Assembly: GCF_029962835.1 (NCBI RefSeq)
Contig: NC_080577.1
Span: 25,898,501 to 25,962,500, forward strand
Length of the DNA: 64,000 bases
Origin: Magnolia sinica
Taxonomy: Eukaryota; Streptophyta; Magnoliopsida; Magnoliales; Magnoliaceae
Direction of reading: 5' to 3'
A program made the translations under genes and the position numbers. The notes under the pieces are model-generated. The model was not told where the DNA came from. It did no database searches and was given only the letters and a program-made list of their open reading frames with translations. Shown here in pieces: positions 22,763 through 35,575 of this stretch; the stretch's first letter is position 1, and the number at the start of each line of letters is the position of its first letter.

Positions 22763-24841
22763 TGTTAAGGGTCAAATATTACATATTGGACCCCAGTTAT
22801 CACCTGGATTTATGAACATGATACCGTTTAACGGCTCTGCTTTAATTGCGTTTGTGATGCAAGGTGAATTTAGGAGCCTGGACTGAAATAGAATGCTAAA
22901 AGCATAGATTTAATGCTCTGAAGTCACCAAGGCAAGGGAAGGACTACAGGGGACCGAGATCAATGAAATTACATGCCAGAGATTCGAGAAAATTGAGAAA
23001 CTGAAGCTCAAGTGGCCTGAAAATCGTCCAGAATGCATGATCACAGGGTTTCCACCATCCGTTTGGCTCGATACTTTATATATGGTCTGAGGACCATAAA
23101 TTAACCGTACACGTCAAATTTGAGCTATTGTATCCTTATGGAAGTGGCCCAAAGGACAAATCATCCCCTAAAATCATGATTTGGGGCCCGCTTGAAATCT
23201 GGATATACTTCAGTTTTAGTATCAACCCCTTAAATGAGGTTCTAATACATATGGACAGAACGGATTTCCTATAAACATCATGAGTGGACCCCATTGGCAG
23301 TGGCTATGCTTAGTGCACAAGTGCACTCAAAATGCACTGAACAGGTAGGCCGGTCAAACTGAGGTTGACCCGCACCCTCCCTCTCTCACGCAGCTAGCGT
23401 CCAACGGACCGACGCTGGCCACTTGGGTTTTGATAGTGGACCTCACCCATCATCCAATCGGATGATCCGAACCGTCCAATCACTCCAGAGGATGTCCAAG
23501 ACCCTCATCAAGGTGAAATTTTGGTCTTATGCACGTGTACACACGAAATTCAAGTCCCAACGCAAGATGAACGGTGTAACGCAAAGTATTGTGGGCGACA
23601 CCAAAATAAAACCGGTCTTGCCCTTACCCAACAGTTTTTTGTCCTAAAGCCAATGGACGGTGTGGATTTTACACCTGACATCAATCAGTGGGCCACCGTA
23701 TATTCAGAGTTGACGTGCGTCGGCTCTGTTTCCCAACAAAGGCCGCGGGTGATCGCTGTGGGCCCTACTCATCGTCTGTATGGTTAATCAGAACCGTCCA
23801 TTAAAATTATAGGAGGATTTATACCAAGATCTAGTTGATCTTGGTTTGAAACATGCCGGACAGAAGGTGAAAAATGGATGGACGACAGAACTATGTTACA
23901 TGATAAGCCAAGTGGGCCACATCTACAGACATTAAAAACAGACCATTCCCTATCGAAATTTCAAGAGGAATCCGGTGGATGGTCTGGATCTCTCAAAAAA
24001 AGATACAATGGACCCCACCAGCAGCACAGCGGAAGAAAAGCGGATTCCTTCGTCTGTTTACGCACGACCGAAGACCCAGCCGATCCGGGCCATTCTGAAA
24101 GTATGGTGAGGATTGTCTCAGTCATATGGACTGTCCAAATTGCACCCATGGGACAGCTGACCACTCCCAAGACTCCTATCTGGATCAGATTTCGGAAAGG
24201 ACACGCAGATTCTTGTTATGATGTTTGCTGCATAAGGAGTTTCTCTGCGTAAAAGTTACGCATGTGCACCTTTGAACCGACCTCCTATACAGCTGACCTT
24301 CATCAGCTTATAAAAGGGACGTCAGATAGAGAGCAAATCATCCTGGATTGGGCAGTTGTGAAGGCCCAGAAAGAAAGAGAGATTAGAGTTTATTTTTATT
24401 TTTATTTATTTTATTTTTGTTTAAGGGATTTAGCCTAATCATGTTTCTAGGCTAAACCTCTTAGCTAGGGCTAAGAGGTGAAGCTTGTAGCATGATTAGG
24501 AAGGTGGCTTTGCTTTGATTCATGGTTATTGAACTCTTATGGATTCTAGTTTGATTATTAAAGAATACTTTTAGTTTTTAATGGTTTATTGTGATTCAAA
24601 TTACAGTAGATCTGCAATGGCTTCGAGTATGTTCTTTTCATTATGAGATTGTGAACTTGGGAACCCTGTTGTTTACCATTGTTTCCTGGGCATAGTTGAG
24701 TGATGGAATCCTTCCTAACTTTCATAATTTTCTTGTGATTGGCTGTGAGATTGGTAAATTGTTGTTGTTTACCATAGTCTCTTGGGCATGGTTAGGTGAT
24801 GGGATCACTTCCAAATCTACACCAATCGTATCTGTTGATGA
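22763..24841 (+). mobile_element. Athila-type solo LTR, left part (interrupted by the CACTA element)
   Basis: It starts TGTTAAGGGTCAAATATTAC, clearly related to the Athila LTR start at 33472. Shared blocks follow in the same order (ATGATACCGTTTAACGG, AAGTCACCAAGGCAAGGGAAGG, GCCTGAAAATCGTCCAGAATGC). It is flanked by TGTTG at 22758-22762 and again at 56023-56027, after the right part. Its own length is about 2.42 kb with no coding sequence, so it is a solo LTR left by recombination. It is strongly diverged from the intact Athila LTRs and therefore older. Confidence 0.85.
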
Positions 24842-24861
24842 CATTACGCCAAAATCGTTGA

Positions 24862-25265
24862 GTTGCGACGGACTAAATCTGTCGTAAAACTAAATAAACG
24901 ACGGACTTCGTCCGTTGCTTGGTCCATCGCTGTTTACTGGGTCGTTTTTTTTTTCGACGGATAAAATCCGTCATTTAATCTGCGACGGATAAGGTCCATC
25001 GACTCCTAGCGATGGATAAAATTCGTCCTAAAAAATAAAAAATCCGTCGGTAAAATTCAAAAAATGTCGTCACTAAAAACATTAGCGATGGATAAGGTCC
25101 GTCGCTAATATGAGTAAGCGACGGACCTCAAATCCGTCGTTGATTTTTAACGGTCAGAAATTAGCGACAGATAAGGTCCATCGCTAATATTAGTAAGCGA
25201 TGGACCTCAAATCCGTCATTGATTTTCAATGTTTAGAAATTAGCGACAAATTTGGTCTGTCGCTA
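24862..25265. repeat. CACTA sub-terminal repeats (3' end of the element)
   Basis: At least eight copies of a GCGACGGAYNNNATCCGTCG-type motif lie in both orientations (e.g. GCGACGGATAAGGTCCATCG, AGCGATGGATAAGGTCCGTC). In En/Spm elements such motifs bind the accessory transposase protein near the ends. Confidence 0.85.
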
Positions 25266-27029
25266 ACATATCTATGAATTAAAAAAAATATCAATAAATT
25301 ATTATTATTATTTTTTTAATCTTACGCCTGATAGTCATTCAAAAAATAATTCACACTATTGTTTAATAACAATCCTATTCACAAAATTGGTAACAACTCA
25401 ATTCAATAAAAGAGGAAATGACCCAAGTGGCCCACTCCAACAAAAATTGACTTTAACCCTCCTAACTAAACACTTCCCCCCAAACTAGGACCCATATAAA
25501 AGAAATTACCCGGAACTTCAACTGTTGGCTATGCCTTGCCTTGAATTGGCTACTTAGAATCTTCTCTTGTTCAACCTTCTTTTGAGCCCTTCCTACATAT
25601 ATTACAAACAACCGGTTTCAATCCAAGAAAAGACTAGCTAGCCCTTCATATATTACAAATAACCAGCTCAAATCCACGAAAAGTGAATAGTTTAATTAAC
25701 TGAAACCAATTAACAAAATAAAAGATTAGAATTCATCCTAGCCATCAGAGGTTCAGGTAAGAGCGTTTCTTAACTTCATAGCATTCACTGGGAGAGCATA
25801 ATACAGTTTGAAAAGATCTTTAGATGTTTGGAATCAATACACAACAGTGCAATGCAATCTGCATTTAATACACTAGTGTCTAACAAAATGACCAAATGAA
25901 AGTGTAGGAACTGCGAAATTCCTATTTCCCAACAAGATACACCCGCATAATCAGAAGATAGCAACAACTTGTCAGTGCTTGTAACTGCTTTCATTTATGA
26001 AACTGCATCTCTATTACCATTTGGTCCATGAAACCAGACCCAAAAAAATATCTTTGATTCCCCCATCCATCCATTCAACCATATACAGTTATATTCATAA
26101 ATACATACACATAAATGTATCATACGATTATATACATATATAGGGATGGACTTGTTTCAGACCATTCATCCAATGCACTCTACCATTATTTGGCCACAAA
26201 CCAAAAAAAAAAAAAAAGCCTTTTCTGGACAATCCTACCCATTCCCGACTGTCTTATCAATGAACTTTTCATTCAACATGAGCCATTGCTAGCCTGTCTT
26301 TAGTGTCCATTTATACAAAACTAGTTAAACAGGATTGTCCAACCACTGATCCTCTTTTTTTATAGGTCCATTCCCACTTGGACCTGCTGAACATATGGTT
26401 AGGTTATCATCTGCATATATGATGCATATGGTTAAGAAATAAAACTTTAGAGTGAGAATGGATCTGATTGAATAAAATATCAAAATAATAGAAAACAGAT
26501 ACGTTGGAATTATGCTTCAGGAAGGGCTCCTTTCTTGAATGCCTAATTAGAATATAATTCTAAACTCTGTGATTCAATTGAAATGCCACTTAGTGAGACA
26601 CCAAGCCAAGAGAAACTCGCTCACGATTGTGACTCGGTCCATCAACTGAAAATACCAGTTCATACCAATGTCACCTAAACGATCAACCCCTACGTTTCCC
26701 ATTCTGGTTTGTGCAATTTTGATTATGGGTAATTTACAATTTAGATTGCTACTTTGAACCACCCGAATTTATGGTTCTACACCTTTATTGTTGATTAATT
26801 TGTAATGCAAATTTATATTTACAATGTAGAGATTTTGTACTTTGCTTTATTCGATAGCATGCATATAATATAATGCTATGCATGCTGCGTTTATAATAAT
26901 AGCATTAATGATTTCACATATAAACTGCAAAAGATGTTTTGGACATCTAAAGAAAAACAGTCAATCATACAAGGAAACTTGATGGTAGAATGATGATGCA
27001 CAAAAAACTAGTCACGGGGAATGTTTATG
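25266..27029. other. Non-coding interior of the CACTA element (3' side)
   Basis: AT-rich sequence without recognisable gene. Short frames show no family motifs. A poly-A run lies at 26204-26217. About 25560-25700 contains two diverged ~75-base copies of a CTTCCTACATATATTACAAA-type block. Confidence 0.5.
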
Positions 27030-27950
27030 TTTAAAAGCCTTGTAAGGAACCAGAAAATGACAATTTTAAACAATATAGAAATGCCAAAAAGATTACTAAG
27101 AAAGTAGCAAGTGAAGCTAAACTTAAGACTTATGACGATCTTTACAATAGATTGAGTACAAGAGAAGGTGAGAAAGATATCTTCAAACTTGCAAAAAATT
27201 GTGAGAGGGGAAGGTTAGGGACCTAAACCATACTTGATGCATTTAGAGTGATAACCAAAGGATACTAGTAAAGGACAATGAGATCAATGAACGATGGAGA
27301 AGCTATTTTAAGAACCTTGTTAAATGGCAACCACTCTGATAGCATAAGTATCGATCCCTAGTGGGGGTGGCTAATAGTGAAGTGTGAACTGACAATGGGG
27401 TGTACTAACAAGCTAATAAAAAAAAAGTACAGAAGAAACAATATACTCAAAGACATTGGAGACCAATGATACTTCTATAAGATAAGGACATCTAAAGTGA
27501 AAGAAGCTTTGCAAAAAAATGAAAACAAGAAAGGCCCTCGGACCAAATGGTATGCCAATTAGAGGTTTGGAAGTATTGGGAGATGCTAGGTTATTTTGAT
27601 TGACAAAGTTACTCAGCAATATTTTTACATTGAAGAAAATGCTAGACGAACTGAGGAAAATTAGCATGGTACCTATTTCTAAGAATAAAAGAGAGATACA
27701 GAGCTGCACTAACTATCATGTGATTAGACTTATGAGCCATGCTATGAAACTTTGGGAGAGAGTGATTAAGGACTAAGGCATGCGATGGATGTCTTAGAAA
27801 ATTAGTTAGGTTCCATGCATGGGTACCACTGAAGCTATTTTCCTACTTAAATAATTGATGAAGAAATATGGAAGAGATAGGATCTCCACATGGTCTTTGT
27901 TGGCTTAGAGAAAGCATGTGATAGGATACCTAGAGAGCAAGGTATTCCAT
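27030..27950 (+). pseudogene. L1-type LINE reverse-transcriptase fragment
   Basis: Scattered in-frame pieces match the reverse-transcriptase region of plant L1 elements: GEKDIFKLAKNCERG (about 27160), MKTRKALGPNGMPIRGLEVL (about 27520), PISKNKREIQSCTNYHVIRL (about 27675) and MVFVGLEKACDRIPRE (about 27890). The catalytic YADD box region is missing because the fragment ends near 27950. It is cut at both ends, carries several stops and shifts, and contains an inverted short repeat near 27335-27415, shared with 3925-3995. It lies inside the CACTA element, so it inserted after that element was formed or was carried by it. Confidence 0.8.
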
Positions 27951-28261
27951 AATGGTACTGGTGGAATATATAACTATATTACATACACTTAGTATATGTA
28001 TTGGAATTTGGAGCAACCGACATTATCCCACCCCCATTGTACCATGTATTGGAGGAACTAGTGGTGAATGGATGTTTGGTTTATCCAAAAGGTATCTAGT
28101 TTAAAGCTGAAAGGCATAAAAAGTGCCTCTTCCAAGTTCTTTTACTCGGTCTTCCACTCAAAACAAAATGTTTACTATTGATCCTAGTATTATCTACTAC
28201 ATACTAGTAATATACAACCAATATTGGGGCACCATACCATAAGCTACAAAATTTCATGTCC

Positions 28262-28263
<2 letters not shown>

Positions 28264-28314
<51 letters not shown>
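28264..28314. repeat. (TA)n microsatellite, about 25 units
   Basis: An uninterrupted TA run follows the LINE-derived and unclassified CACTA interior. Confidence 0.97.
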
Positions 28315-28315
<1 letters not shown>

Positions 28316-28591
28316 TAAGTTTTTTATTTTCATTTACATTCACAAATACATTCATCATCCATCCAACTATTAACAACATTTACAAAAAATAAAATACATC
28401 CAACCAACTCTTAATAACAATTTGCAACTTAACCTGCTAGGAACCATCATGCACCATAATGTCTTACGGCAAAGTGGGTTCTGAGGAGTTACAAGTTGAC
28501 CCTGACGATAGCATATAAATGAAGCAATATAGATATAAATGATTCAAAATTAATTAAAGGTTTCGAGAACTTACATCCACCTCACTCTTAT
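28315..28591 (-). other. CACTA interior just left of the solo LTR
   Basis: It was contiguous with 32576 onward before the solo LTR inserted (shared CTTAT). The minus strand shows an exon-like stretch, about 28440-28500, with a GGTTAAG-type donor, possibly a last exon of the second CACTA gene. No family motif was recognised. Confidence 0.3.
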
Positions 28592-30162
28592 TGTCACGCC
28601 CTAAACTTGGAAACCGGGCTCACAAAATTTTCGATTGCCGAATCTGGCGCTGACAGCCTCCGTAGTACCCCATTCTCGGCTCCCAGCACCCATACATCAG
28701 ATTTCGATCCTGGGATGCTACAAGGAGGATTTCAAATAATCAGTTTAATTGTAATGAGAATAACCATAAGCATAACCCACAAACAATAACTACAAAAACA
28801 CCATCACAAATTCCACTATAATAAAAAACTTTTGAGTACAATGCGTATGAAAGGGAAATACAATATAGTGAAAGTAACAAAACTCTAGAAGCTCGGCTAC
28901 ACACTCCAACTGCGGCGAGACTATGGCTGCGACTGCGTCCTGGCATCACCTACACGCATCGATCGTGCATAAGCTTATAGAAAGCTTAGAGGATGGTGTA
29001 AGTGTGTACACAATATGAGCGTGTTCAGAATGTAAGGTCAGAGTAATGCAGAATCATGCTGATGAGTACATGAATGTAATCAGCCATACCAAGGCTATGC
29101 GGTGCAAGATATGAATGCTATCAGCCATGACCTGACCATGCGATGCGAGATGTAGCTCAAGCAAGTCAATCCTCATACAACTCGTCAAATATCAGTACAG
29201 TTCTCATTCTGGATAATCACTGGGGTTTAGTACACTCCAAGTGGCACTGCCGCTCTCCTAGCCGCACAGTCCAAGTGAGCGTAAGAAACCTCACTATCCG
29301 CCTGACCAATAGTCTACCAATACCTATCCGACATGTCGATAGTGGACCCATTCACGAGCTGGTCAAACTCAGCCTAGTATTGGCCCCTACCCTCGGGCGA
29401 GTAAGGCCACACCTCTTTCCAATCGACCACGACACAGTGAGAGACGCGGCCTCCTGGTATTCGGCCCTCGTGCGCTCATATGTCCACTCGGTCTCGACGT
29501 TGGAGTCATCCTCTGGTACCATCAGGTTTAGAGATTTTCACCCAGGGACATCTATGGCGCCCCGATGCTTAGTAACAATATTTTCGGTATCCAATCCAGT
29601 CACCCATGATGTGTCTGTGGAGGCTATGACCTTGATGTCACTAGGGCATACAGTAATCACAATCACACAAATGCAAGTGCATGAATCATAGTATCAGACA
29701 TGCAACAATCTTACACGTACCGAGCGCTCATGTGAGTCGACTTCGCCTATCAGGGAGCCCATAAACGATCTGCCCGAAGGCATATGCTATGATCAGTCAC
29801 TTCTTGTATCAGGCATACATATGATGCGTATGATCATAAATCATGAATTTATACTATACATGTTATGTGGTGATGGGCTCTGATTAAAATGAAGATGGGC
29901 CTAGATGGCCTATATGCTACAGGTATGGGCCTATTAATGGGCCCTAAGGAGAGAGTGACAATGCGGACATTTAATCAACATCATCCTTACAATGTGGACA
30001 TCAAACATCATTGCTCCCAAGGCATGGCCTGCCATGAATCACATATTGCAATGGGCCTTATATAGATCTTGTTGGGCCTTGACCCAAGGGCCCAAATACA
30101 TTAAATGGGCCTAATCACATAAGCCTTGCAATCGTCACATTGGGCCTTATAATATGGGCCTT

Positions 30163-30254
30163 ATACAAATCAAGGTGGGTCTCAACAAGGACCACCAATA
30201 CATCAAGATGGGCCTCGACAAGGACCACCAATACATCAAGATGGGCCTCAACAA
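30163..30254. repeat. 33-bp tandem repeat within the solo LTR
   Basis: CATCAAGATGGGCCTC(G/A)ACAA followed by GGACCACCAATA repeats two full times plus a diverged leading copy. Confidence 0.85.
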
Positions 30255-30424
30255 TGGGCCTTAAATTATCTCCAAAATGGTTGGATGGTTTGGATGAAAC
30301 ACACGCATCATGATGGATCCCATAGGGATGGAGAGGATGGTCAGCATAGACGAAGTACATACCTTATGGTGGGGCCCACACTAATGGAAAGTGTGGATTA
30401 CAATACATGCATTAGTGGGTCCCA

Positions 30425-30732
30425 TGTGGGGCCCACCATAACGTTAATTTTCCATCCAGCCCATTGATATGATCACTCAGACCTGGGGGCCCACGGTAAT
30501 GTTTATATGACATCCAAATTGTTCATAAGGCCACTCAGACCTGGGGCCCACTGTACTATTTATATGACATCCATACTGTTCATAAAGTCACGTGGACCAG
30601 GGGGCCCACGGTGACGTTCATTTTCTAGCCAACCTGTTGATAGGGTCATGTGGACCTGGGATGGGACTGGGGCCCACCGTAATGTTTATTTTCCATCCAA
30701 CCCTTTGATAAGGTCACATGTGACCTGGGAAA
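30425..30732. repeat. ~58-bp tandem repeat within the solo LTR, five units
   Basis: Units begin near 30425, 30487, 30545, 30602 and 30669. Each reads GGGGCCCAC(C/G)GTAATGTTTAT, then CATCCAA, then a block of GTTGATAAGGTCAC, then CAGACCTGG. The monomer resembles one internal block of the MITE-like repeats (GGCCCAC + ATGTTTATTTG + CATCCAA). Confidence 0.85.
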
Positions 30733-31020
30733 ACTGGGCCCACTGGAATGTGGTTCGCAAATCCAGCCCACCCATTATGTGTGTCCCACTTGACTGAGGG
30801 TTCAGACCAAGTTTCAGCCGATTCCAAATTTCAGGTAGGCCCCACCAAGTGTTTTTATATGTTTAGGCATGTCTTCACATGATTTTAAATGGTGTGGCCC
30901 ACCTAAGTTCCGTATACAGCTGCTTTTTGGGGCGGCCTCCTGGTCCGAGGGGACCCATCAAATGCATGGTGTTGATGTTCGAAACGCATCACGGTGAGGC
31001 CCACAGCTGGACCCATGAGG
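30733..31020. repeat. Second copy of the 761-1302 repeat interior, inside the solo LTR
   Basis: It is collinear with about 1000-1250: CAAATCCAGCCCACC, CATTATGTGTGTCCCACTTG, CCCCACCAAGTG, TTTTATATGTTTAGG, GCATGGTGTTGATGTTCG, then CATCACGGTG. The inverted tips seen at 761 and 1302 are absent. It may be a nested, tip-less MITE or an ancestral piece of the LTR. Confidence 0.7.
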
Positions 31021-32575
31021 CCCAGCCCGCTGACCGTCCGCCAGCCGCAGCCAGCGCCTGCTGTGTCCTGACAGTAGCAATGCTGCTGCTGCTTGTTTTT
31101 TTAAAAAAAAAACCAGTTTTCCTGTGGTTGTTCACAGGTGGGGCCCACATCGAGGAAATCTGCCCCGCCCATTGTATTCCCCTGCTTGATACAATCAAAC
31201 AGAGTCCAATATCCATTAGGATTGGGCGAGTAAAACGACAATGCAGGTTTTGGACAGTAATAATACTGTTTCCTAAGGTATGGCCCGCCCGAGAATCGGA
31301 TTGCCCTCAAATTTTGGCTCAACGCCTAAAATGAGCGGGGGAGAAGGATGGACAGCTTGGATTGAGCACATACATCAAGGTGGGGCCTACATGAATAGCC
31401 CACCATTTCCTTCTCTCTCTTTTTTTCAGCTTGCAAGTACACACCCATGTCAGTGCACATACTCCACGTTAGCCACACCCGTCCAGGGACACTGGACGGC
31501 ATGGATAAGCACATGCATTGTGGGGGGGGGGGGGTCCCACATGGATGTGGCCCATCATTCTAATCAAGGTGGGTCCCACATAAACGTGGCCCACTTGACC
31601 TAGATCAATCTAATATTTATATTTTCCTTCAATCCGAGCCCGTTAATGGGCTGAATAGGGTAGATCCAACACATTCATCCGATGAGTCCCACATGAAAAT
31701 ATGATTCATGGCGGGCCACACTCAGCCCTTCATCATCATCACCATTCAAAGAGAGAGAGAGAGAGAGAGAGAGGAGATGATAGAAAGGAGGGACCCCGCC
31801 ACTATGGGCCCTCCAATGATACATCACATACAACGAAATGGGTCCCACCAACAAGTGGGCCCTTAAGGTTGAAATAAATGATGGATCACCCACCTCTAGG
31901 CCATCTCCTTGCTCCCTTAGTCTTCTATGTTCCTGGCCTTTACTTTTAATGGTGGTTGATGGGATTTTGATGGTGTGGATGAGAGATGAGAGGGTGGGCT
32001 ACACTTGGCTTTGGGGAGAGTTGGGGAGGCTTGGACGTTTGGGGTTCTTAGTTGCTTGAAAGTGAAGAGATGGAATGAGAGAGGGAAAATAATAAAAGAG
32101 ATGGGATGATGTAAGGAAGGGGATGGGAGGTATGGGTGAGTTTGATTTTTTTGAAAAAAGGGGATGGGTTTGTTTGAAAATTGTAAAAGAGGGATGGTGA
32201 GGTGGAGAGAGAGTGGACTTTTGAAAAAAGTAGGGATAGGTTGTTGTACTTGGAGTAAGGCTTGTACTTGACATTGATTGATGGGACATATCGTAGAGAT
32301 TCCCTCGATATTCGCAACGCGCGACGTTTCTTCAGAATGAACGCATGCCCACATCTCCCAGATTGGGTATCGGTTCGGTGCGCGAGTCGCAGCGTTGGAA
32401 CCGCGGCGACGGCGCGATCGCTAAGATACAAGTTTCGGGTCGAGCCATCTTAGGTATGCAGGACTCAGCTTAGGATTGCGCGCAATCATCGGATACGGTG
32501 CGAAGGTTGCCGAAATTCGACCGGAAGGACTGCGGAGGCCAACAGAACGGTATGGACTAGGACACGGGTCTTACA

Positions 32576-32990
32576 CTTATTGCCAAGTAGTCCTAACGAA
32601 AATGCATCCACACTATGAGAAGGGGAAAAAAAATTGTGGCTGCACCGCTACGGTCTAGTATGAACGGCTGCCTACATACCCAATGTTAGAAGATTGGAAT
32701 CAAGCCACTACGTAGTTCTTAATATTTAAATCAGAACATTTTAAGCATAAGCAAAGAAAAAATCAAAACAAATCATAATAGAAATATGTGTACCTTTTGT
32801 CACGCATAAGAAGATGAAAAGCTGAAATAAATCACTAAATTAGTTAAGCAAAACTACTAAATAATTCAAGATAAAGATTTAGTCAAATAATATCCAAAAT
32901 AACCTCAAACATAATCCACATATCCTGACCAAATTACAAAAATATGTTCTTAACTTGGGATAAGTTTTAAGTAAAGTCCTTTAATATCTA
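32576..32990 (-). other. CACTA interior downstream of the second transposase gene
   Basis: This is the 3' flank of the gene ending at 32991 on the minus strand, continuing across the solo LTR to 28591. No coding exon is certain. Confidence 0.5.
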
Positions 32991-33471
32991 TGTTTTCGTC
33001 AGCACTTTAGGCCAAACGAGAACATCACCCACGTCGCAATCGGCTAACGTCTTCTCAATATCACCAAACACATTCGCACTGGAAACTTCAACAACATCCA
33101 ATATAACTTTGATGCAATCTGGAGAGATGCCTGCATTATCTCTAAGCAGACGCCCACGTGCAACAACTTGACTATAAATATCTGTCAAATAACAGATTTG
33201 TTCCACCCGTAGAAGTGGAGGTGGAGGTGGAGCTGACTCATCACAATAACTTGAGGTATCACCAGATCGATAAAACCCCTACAAGAAATAATTTTTATTA
33301 TTTTCATGGATAAAATAGTAACTATACATTATTCTTTAATTGTTAAAATACATGAGAACCAGCAGTGTCAGGAAAGCATTGCATTGGTTGAACTAGAGTA
33401 CTAATTTGATTCTGGACTTCAACCAAACGTTCTCCAATGTTCAATATCATGTTCTTGCACTCGTTGAACTT
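32991..33471 (-). pseudogene. Transposase_24-type CACTA protein, 3' exons
   Basis: Minus-strand exons lie at about 33360-33471 (KFNECKNMILNIGERLVEVQ) and about 32991-33245 (RVEQICYLTDIYSQVVARGR, ending DVLVWPKVLTKT before a stop). An intron with a plausible AG acceptor and GT donor separates them. Ending in (V/Q)WPK is usual for the second gene of plant CACTA elements (Transposase_24 family). This protein is thought to bind the sub-terminal repeats and help the TNP2 transposase. The first exon runs in frame to the Athila insertion site, where the same exon continues at 45116. Cut in two by 11.6 kb, it cannot act as a normal gene. Confidence 0.7.
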
Positions 33472-35551
33472 TGATAAGGGTCGAATATTACATATCAGAC
33501 CCTAATTAGTGCATGATTTTACGTACATGATAATGCTTAATGGAATATTTTAATTATATTTTTTGTTACAGGATGAAATCAGGAGCGTTGATGGAAAAAG
33601 AGTACTACAAGCGTGGATTTGATGTTCCAAAGTCACCAGAGCAAGGGAAGCACTCCAGAGAACTAAGACTAAAGAATTCACATGCCAGCGACCCGAGGAA
33701 ATCAAGCCGTTCACGTTAAAAAGGCCCGAAAATGGTCCAGAATGCAAGATCACATAGTTCTCGCCATCCGATTGACTCGAAACTTCATGCATAGCCTGGA
33801 TGCCATAAATAAACCGTACATATTAAATTTCAACCATTGGATATCTTGAGAAGTGGGTCAACGGACAGATCAGCCCATTAATCTTCAATTTTAGGCCCAC
33901 CTGGTCTCTGGATATGCATCGAATTTGGTCTCAACCCGTTAAATGAGGAGACAAAACAGATGGTCGGATTAGATTTTGAAAGACACATTTGAGTGGACCC
34001 CGCCTTGTGCGACATGTGCATAGTGCACATGTGCACTGTCCGTGCACCGTATTAACCAAGTCGGTCAGCAGCGCTGACCCGACTTTCTTCCAAAAAACGG
34101 ATGTTTCCGTTTCTGCCGCGTACATGACGTCCGGAATCCAATTTTTGCGGACGCTGGTGGGTCGCCATCATAGCTCAAGGGGATAATCTGATCCGTCCAT
34201 CATGTAGAGGGGATCGAAAGGATCAAACCCAAGCTGATATCTGTTAACAAATCATGCACACGTGTGCGCTACAGAAGTCACAAGCGGACTACCCTGCGAG
34301 ATCCATAATGATTACAGCATGATTTCTACAATGGACCGCGTCCACGTAAATCCAAAACCATCCATATGCGGTCGAAAATTCGTCCTGCATCCAATGGGCG
34401 GATTGGATTTATCAAAATAACAACGAAGTGGGCCCCACCATCAGAACAGCGTGAGAAAATTCACAGGGCCCCTGTTTTCGTGCGCCCGGACGCTGTCCGA
34501 CTGTTGCAGCGGTTGTGGCCCACCATACTTGATCAGATGAAAGATCTGATCCGTCCATCATGAAGATGACTTGGAAACGTCCTAAGGGACGGTCTTTATT
34601 TGGAAACCGAGCAAGGAAAGATGGGATGTTATGCATTTGAACTTGGCTGCGTAAAGAAGTTCCGCACGCTGGTGCGTAAAGATCTCTCCACCGCCTACAT
34701 TGCTATAAGAAGGAGGAAAAAGGCTAGAAATCGAGAGTTTTGAGAAAGCAAGAGAGAAGATAGAAGAGATCCAGGGAAGAGATCAAGAGAAGAGAAAAGA
34801 GAAGAAAAGAGAAGAAAAGAGAAGAAGAGAGAGAGATGTTTTCTTTATATTAATTTTATTTTTCTTTCTTTTTATTTAAATTCATGGATTGTTAATCTTC
34901 TAGCTAGGGCTGAGATGAAGCCCCTAATTTGAATGACTCTTGTAAGTGTTGATTTCATTTGAATTTGATTGGTTTGTTTCTTTCTCTACTGTGCTTAACT
35001 GAAATATCCGTACTTCTCCATGCTATGAGTTTAACCAAAATCTAGTTATGGATATTGTTTGGAATATTATTCTAGGCGCTTGTGTCTGACCATGAACAGG
35101 TTCCTATAGAGGAAGAAACAGGAATCTACATCTCTCCATGCCTGACCATGGATGGAAAGATGTGATCCATATGTTTTAAGGAATTATACATTCTGTGTGC
35201 CCAACCAAGGATATAGAGTGCGCTCTATTTATTTTGATATCAATCTGGATTAGGATGAATCAACAGGTAAAACACGGTTTATGATAATTAGGGGTGGATT
35301 CGAAAGTCCTAGTCTTCTCCTTGATTGAACTTTCCTCATTATTCTTGGTTATTTTTTCCATTGATTTTTATTTAGTTTACTCAATTACTATCGCAAATAT
35401 TTGTTGGATTAGTTAAGAAGAGTCTTTAATTTTGAATTGTGACAACCAGTCCTCGTGGGAACGATCTCGTAATACGTACCATATTTACATCTGATTCGTA
35501 TACTTGCAAGTTTAAAATCATTTAAATCAGGTTGGTTTAAATAAAACATCA
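33472..35551 (+). repeat. 5' LTR of the Athila element
   Basis: It is 2080 bases, TGATAAGGGTCGAATATTAC...AAACATCA. A purine-rich GAAGAGAAAAGAGAAGAAAA block lies at 34790-34840. TATA-like AACATTGCTATAAGAAGG near 34700 is a likely promoter region. Confidence 0.95.
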
Positions 35552-35557
35552 AGTTTT

Positions 35558-35575
35558 TGGCGCCGTTGCCGGGGA
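35558..35575 (+). other. Primer-binding site (tRNA-Asp type)
   Basis: TGGCGCCGTTGCCGGGGA, seven bases after the 5' LTR, is the standard Athila/Tat primer site complementary to tRNA-Asp. Confidence 0.92.

Larger units (their letters stand above)
28592..32575 (-). mobile_element. Solo LTR of a Ty3/gypsy element (Tekay/Del-like), minus orientation, 3.98 kb
   Basis: On the minus strand it starts TGTAAGACCCGTGTCC and ends AGGGCGTGACA. The five-base flanks CTTAT (28587-28591) and CTTAT (32576-32580) match exactly. There is no internal region, primer site or coding domain, so it is a solo LTR. The plus-left third (28592 to about 29850) is clearly related to the LTR starting at 61663. It holds its own tandem repeats (30163-30254, 30425-30732), a poly-G run (31522-31534), a GA microsatellite (31749-31773) and a repeat block shared with the 761-1302 element. 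The lineage (Tekay/Del) is inferred from length and end sequence. Long frames inside it, such as 29143-29691, are chance. Confidence 0.85.

Noticed and set aside
29143-29691. 182-codon frame
   Set aside because: It lies entirely within the solo LTR 28592-32575. Homologous sequence near 62700-63150 does not keep the frame open, and no motif is present.
30163-30732. Regularly spaced repeats resembling an array with spacers
   Set aside because: The repeats are contiguous tandem units without unique spacers, in plant LTR DNA; not CRISPR.
30879-31334. 151-codon frame
   Set aside because: It crosses a MITE-like core and LTR sequence and has no protein signature.
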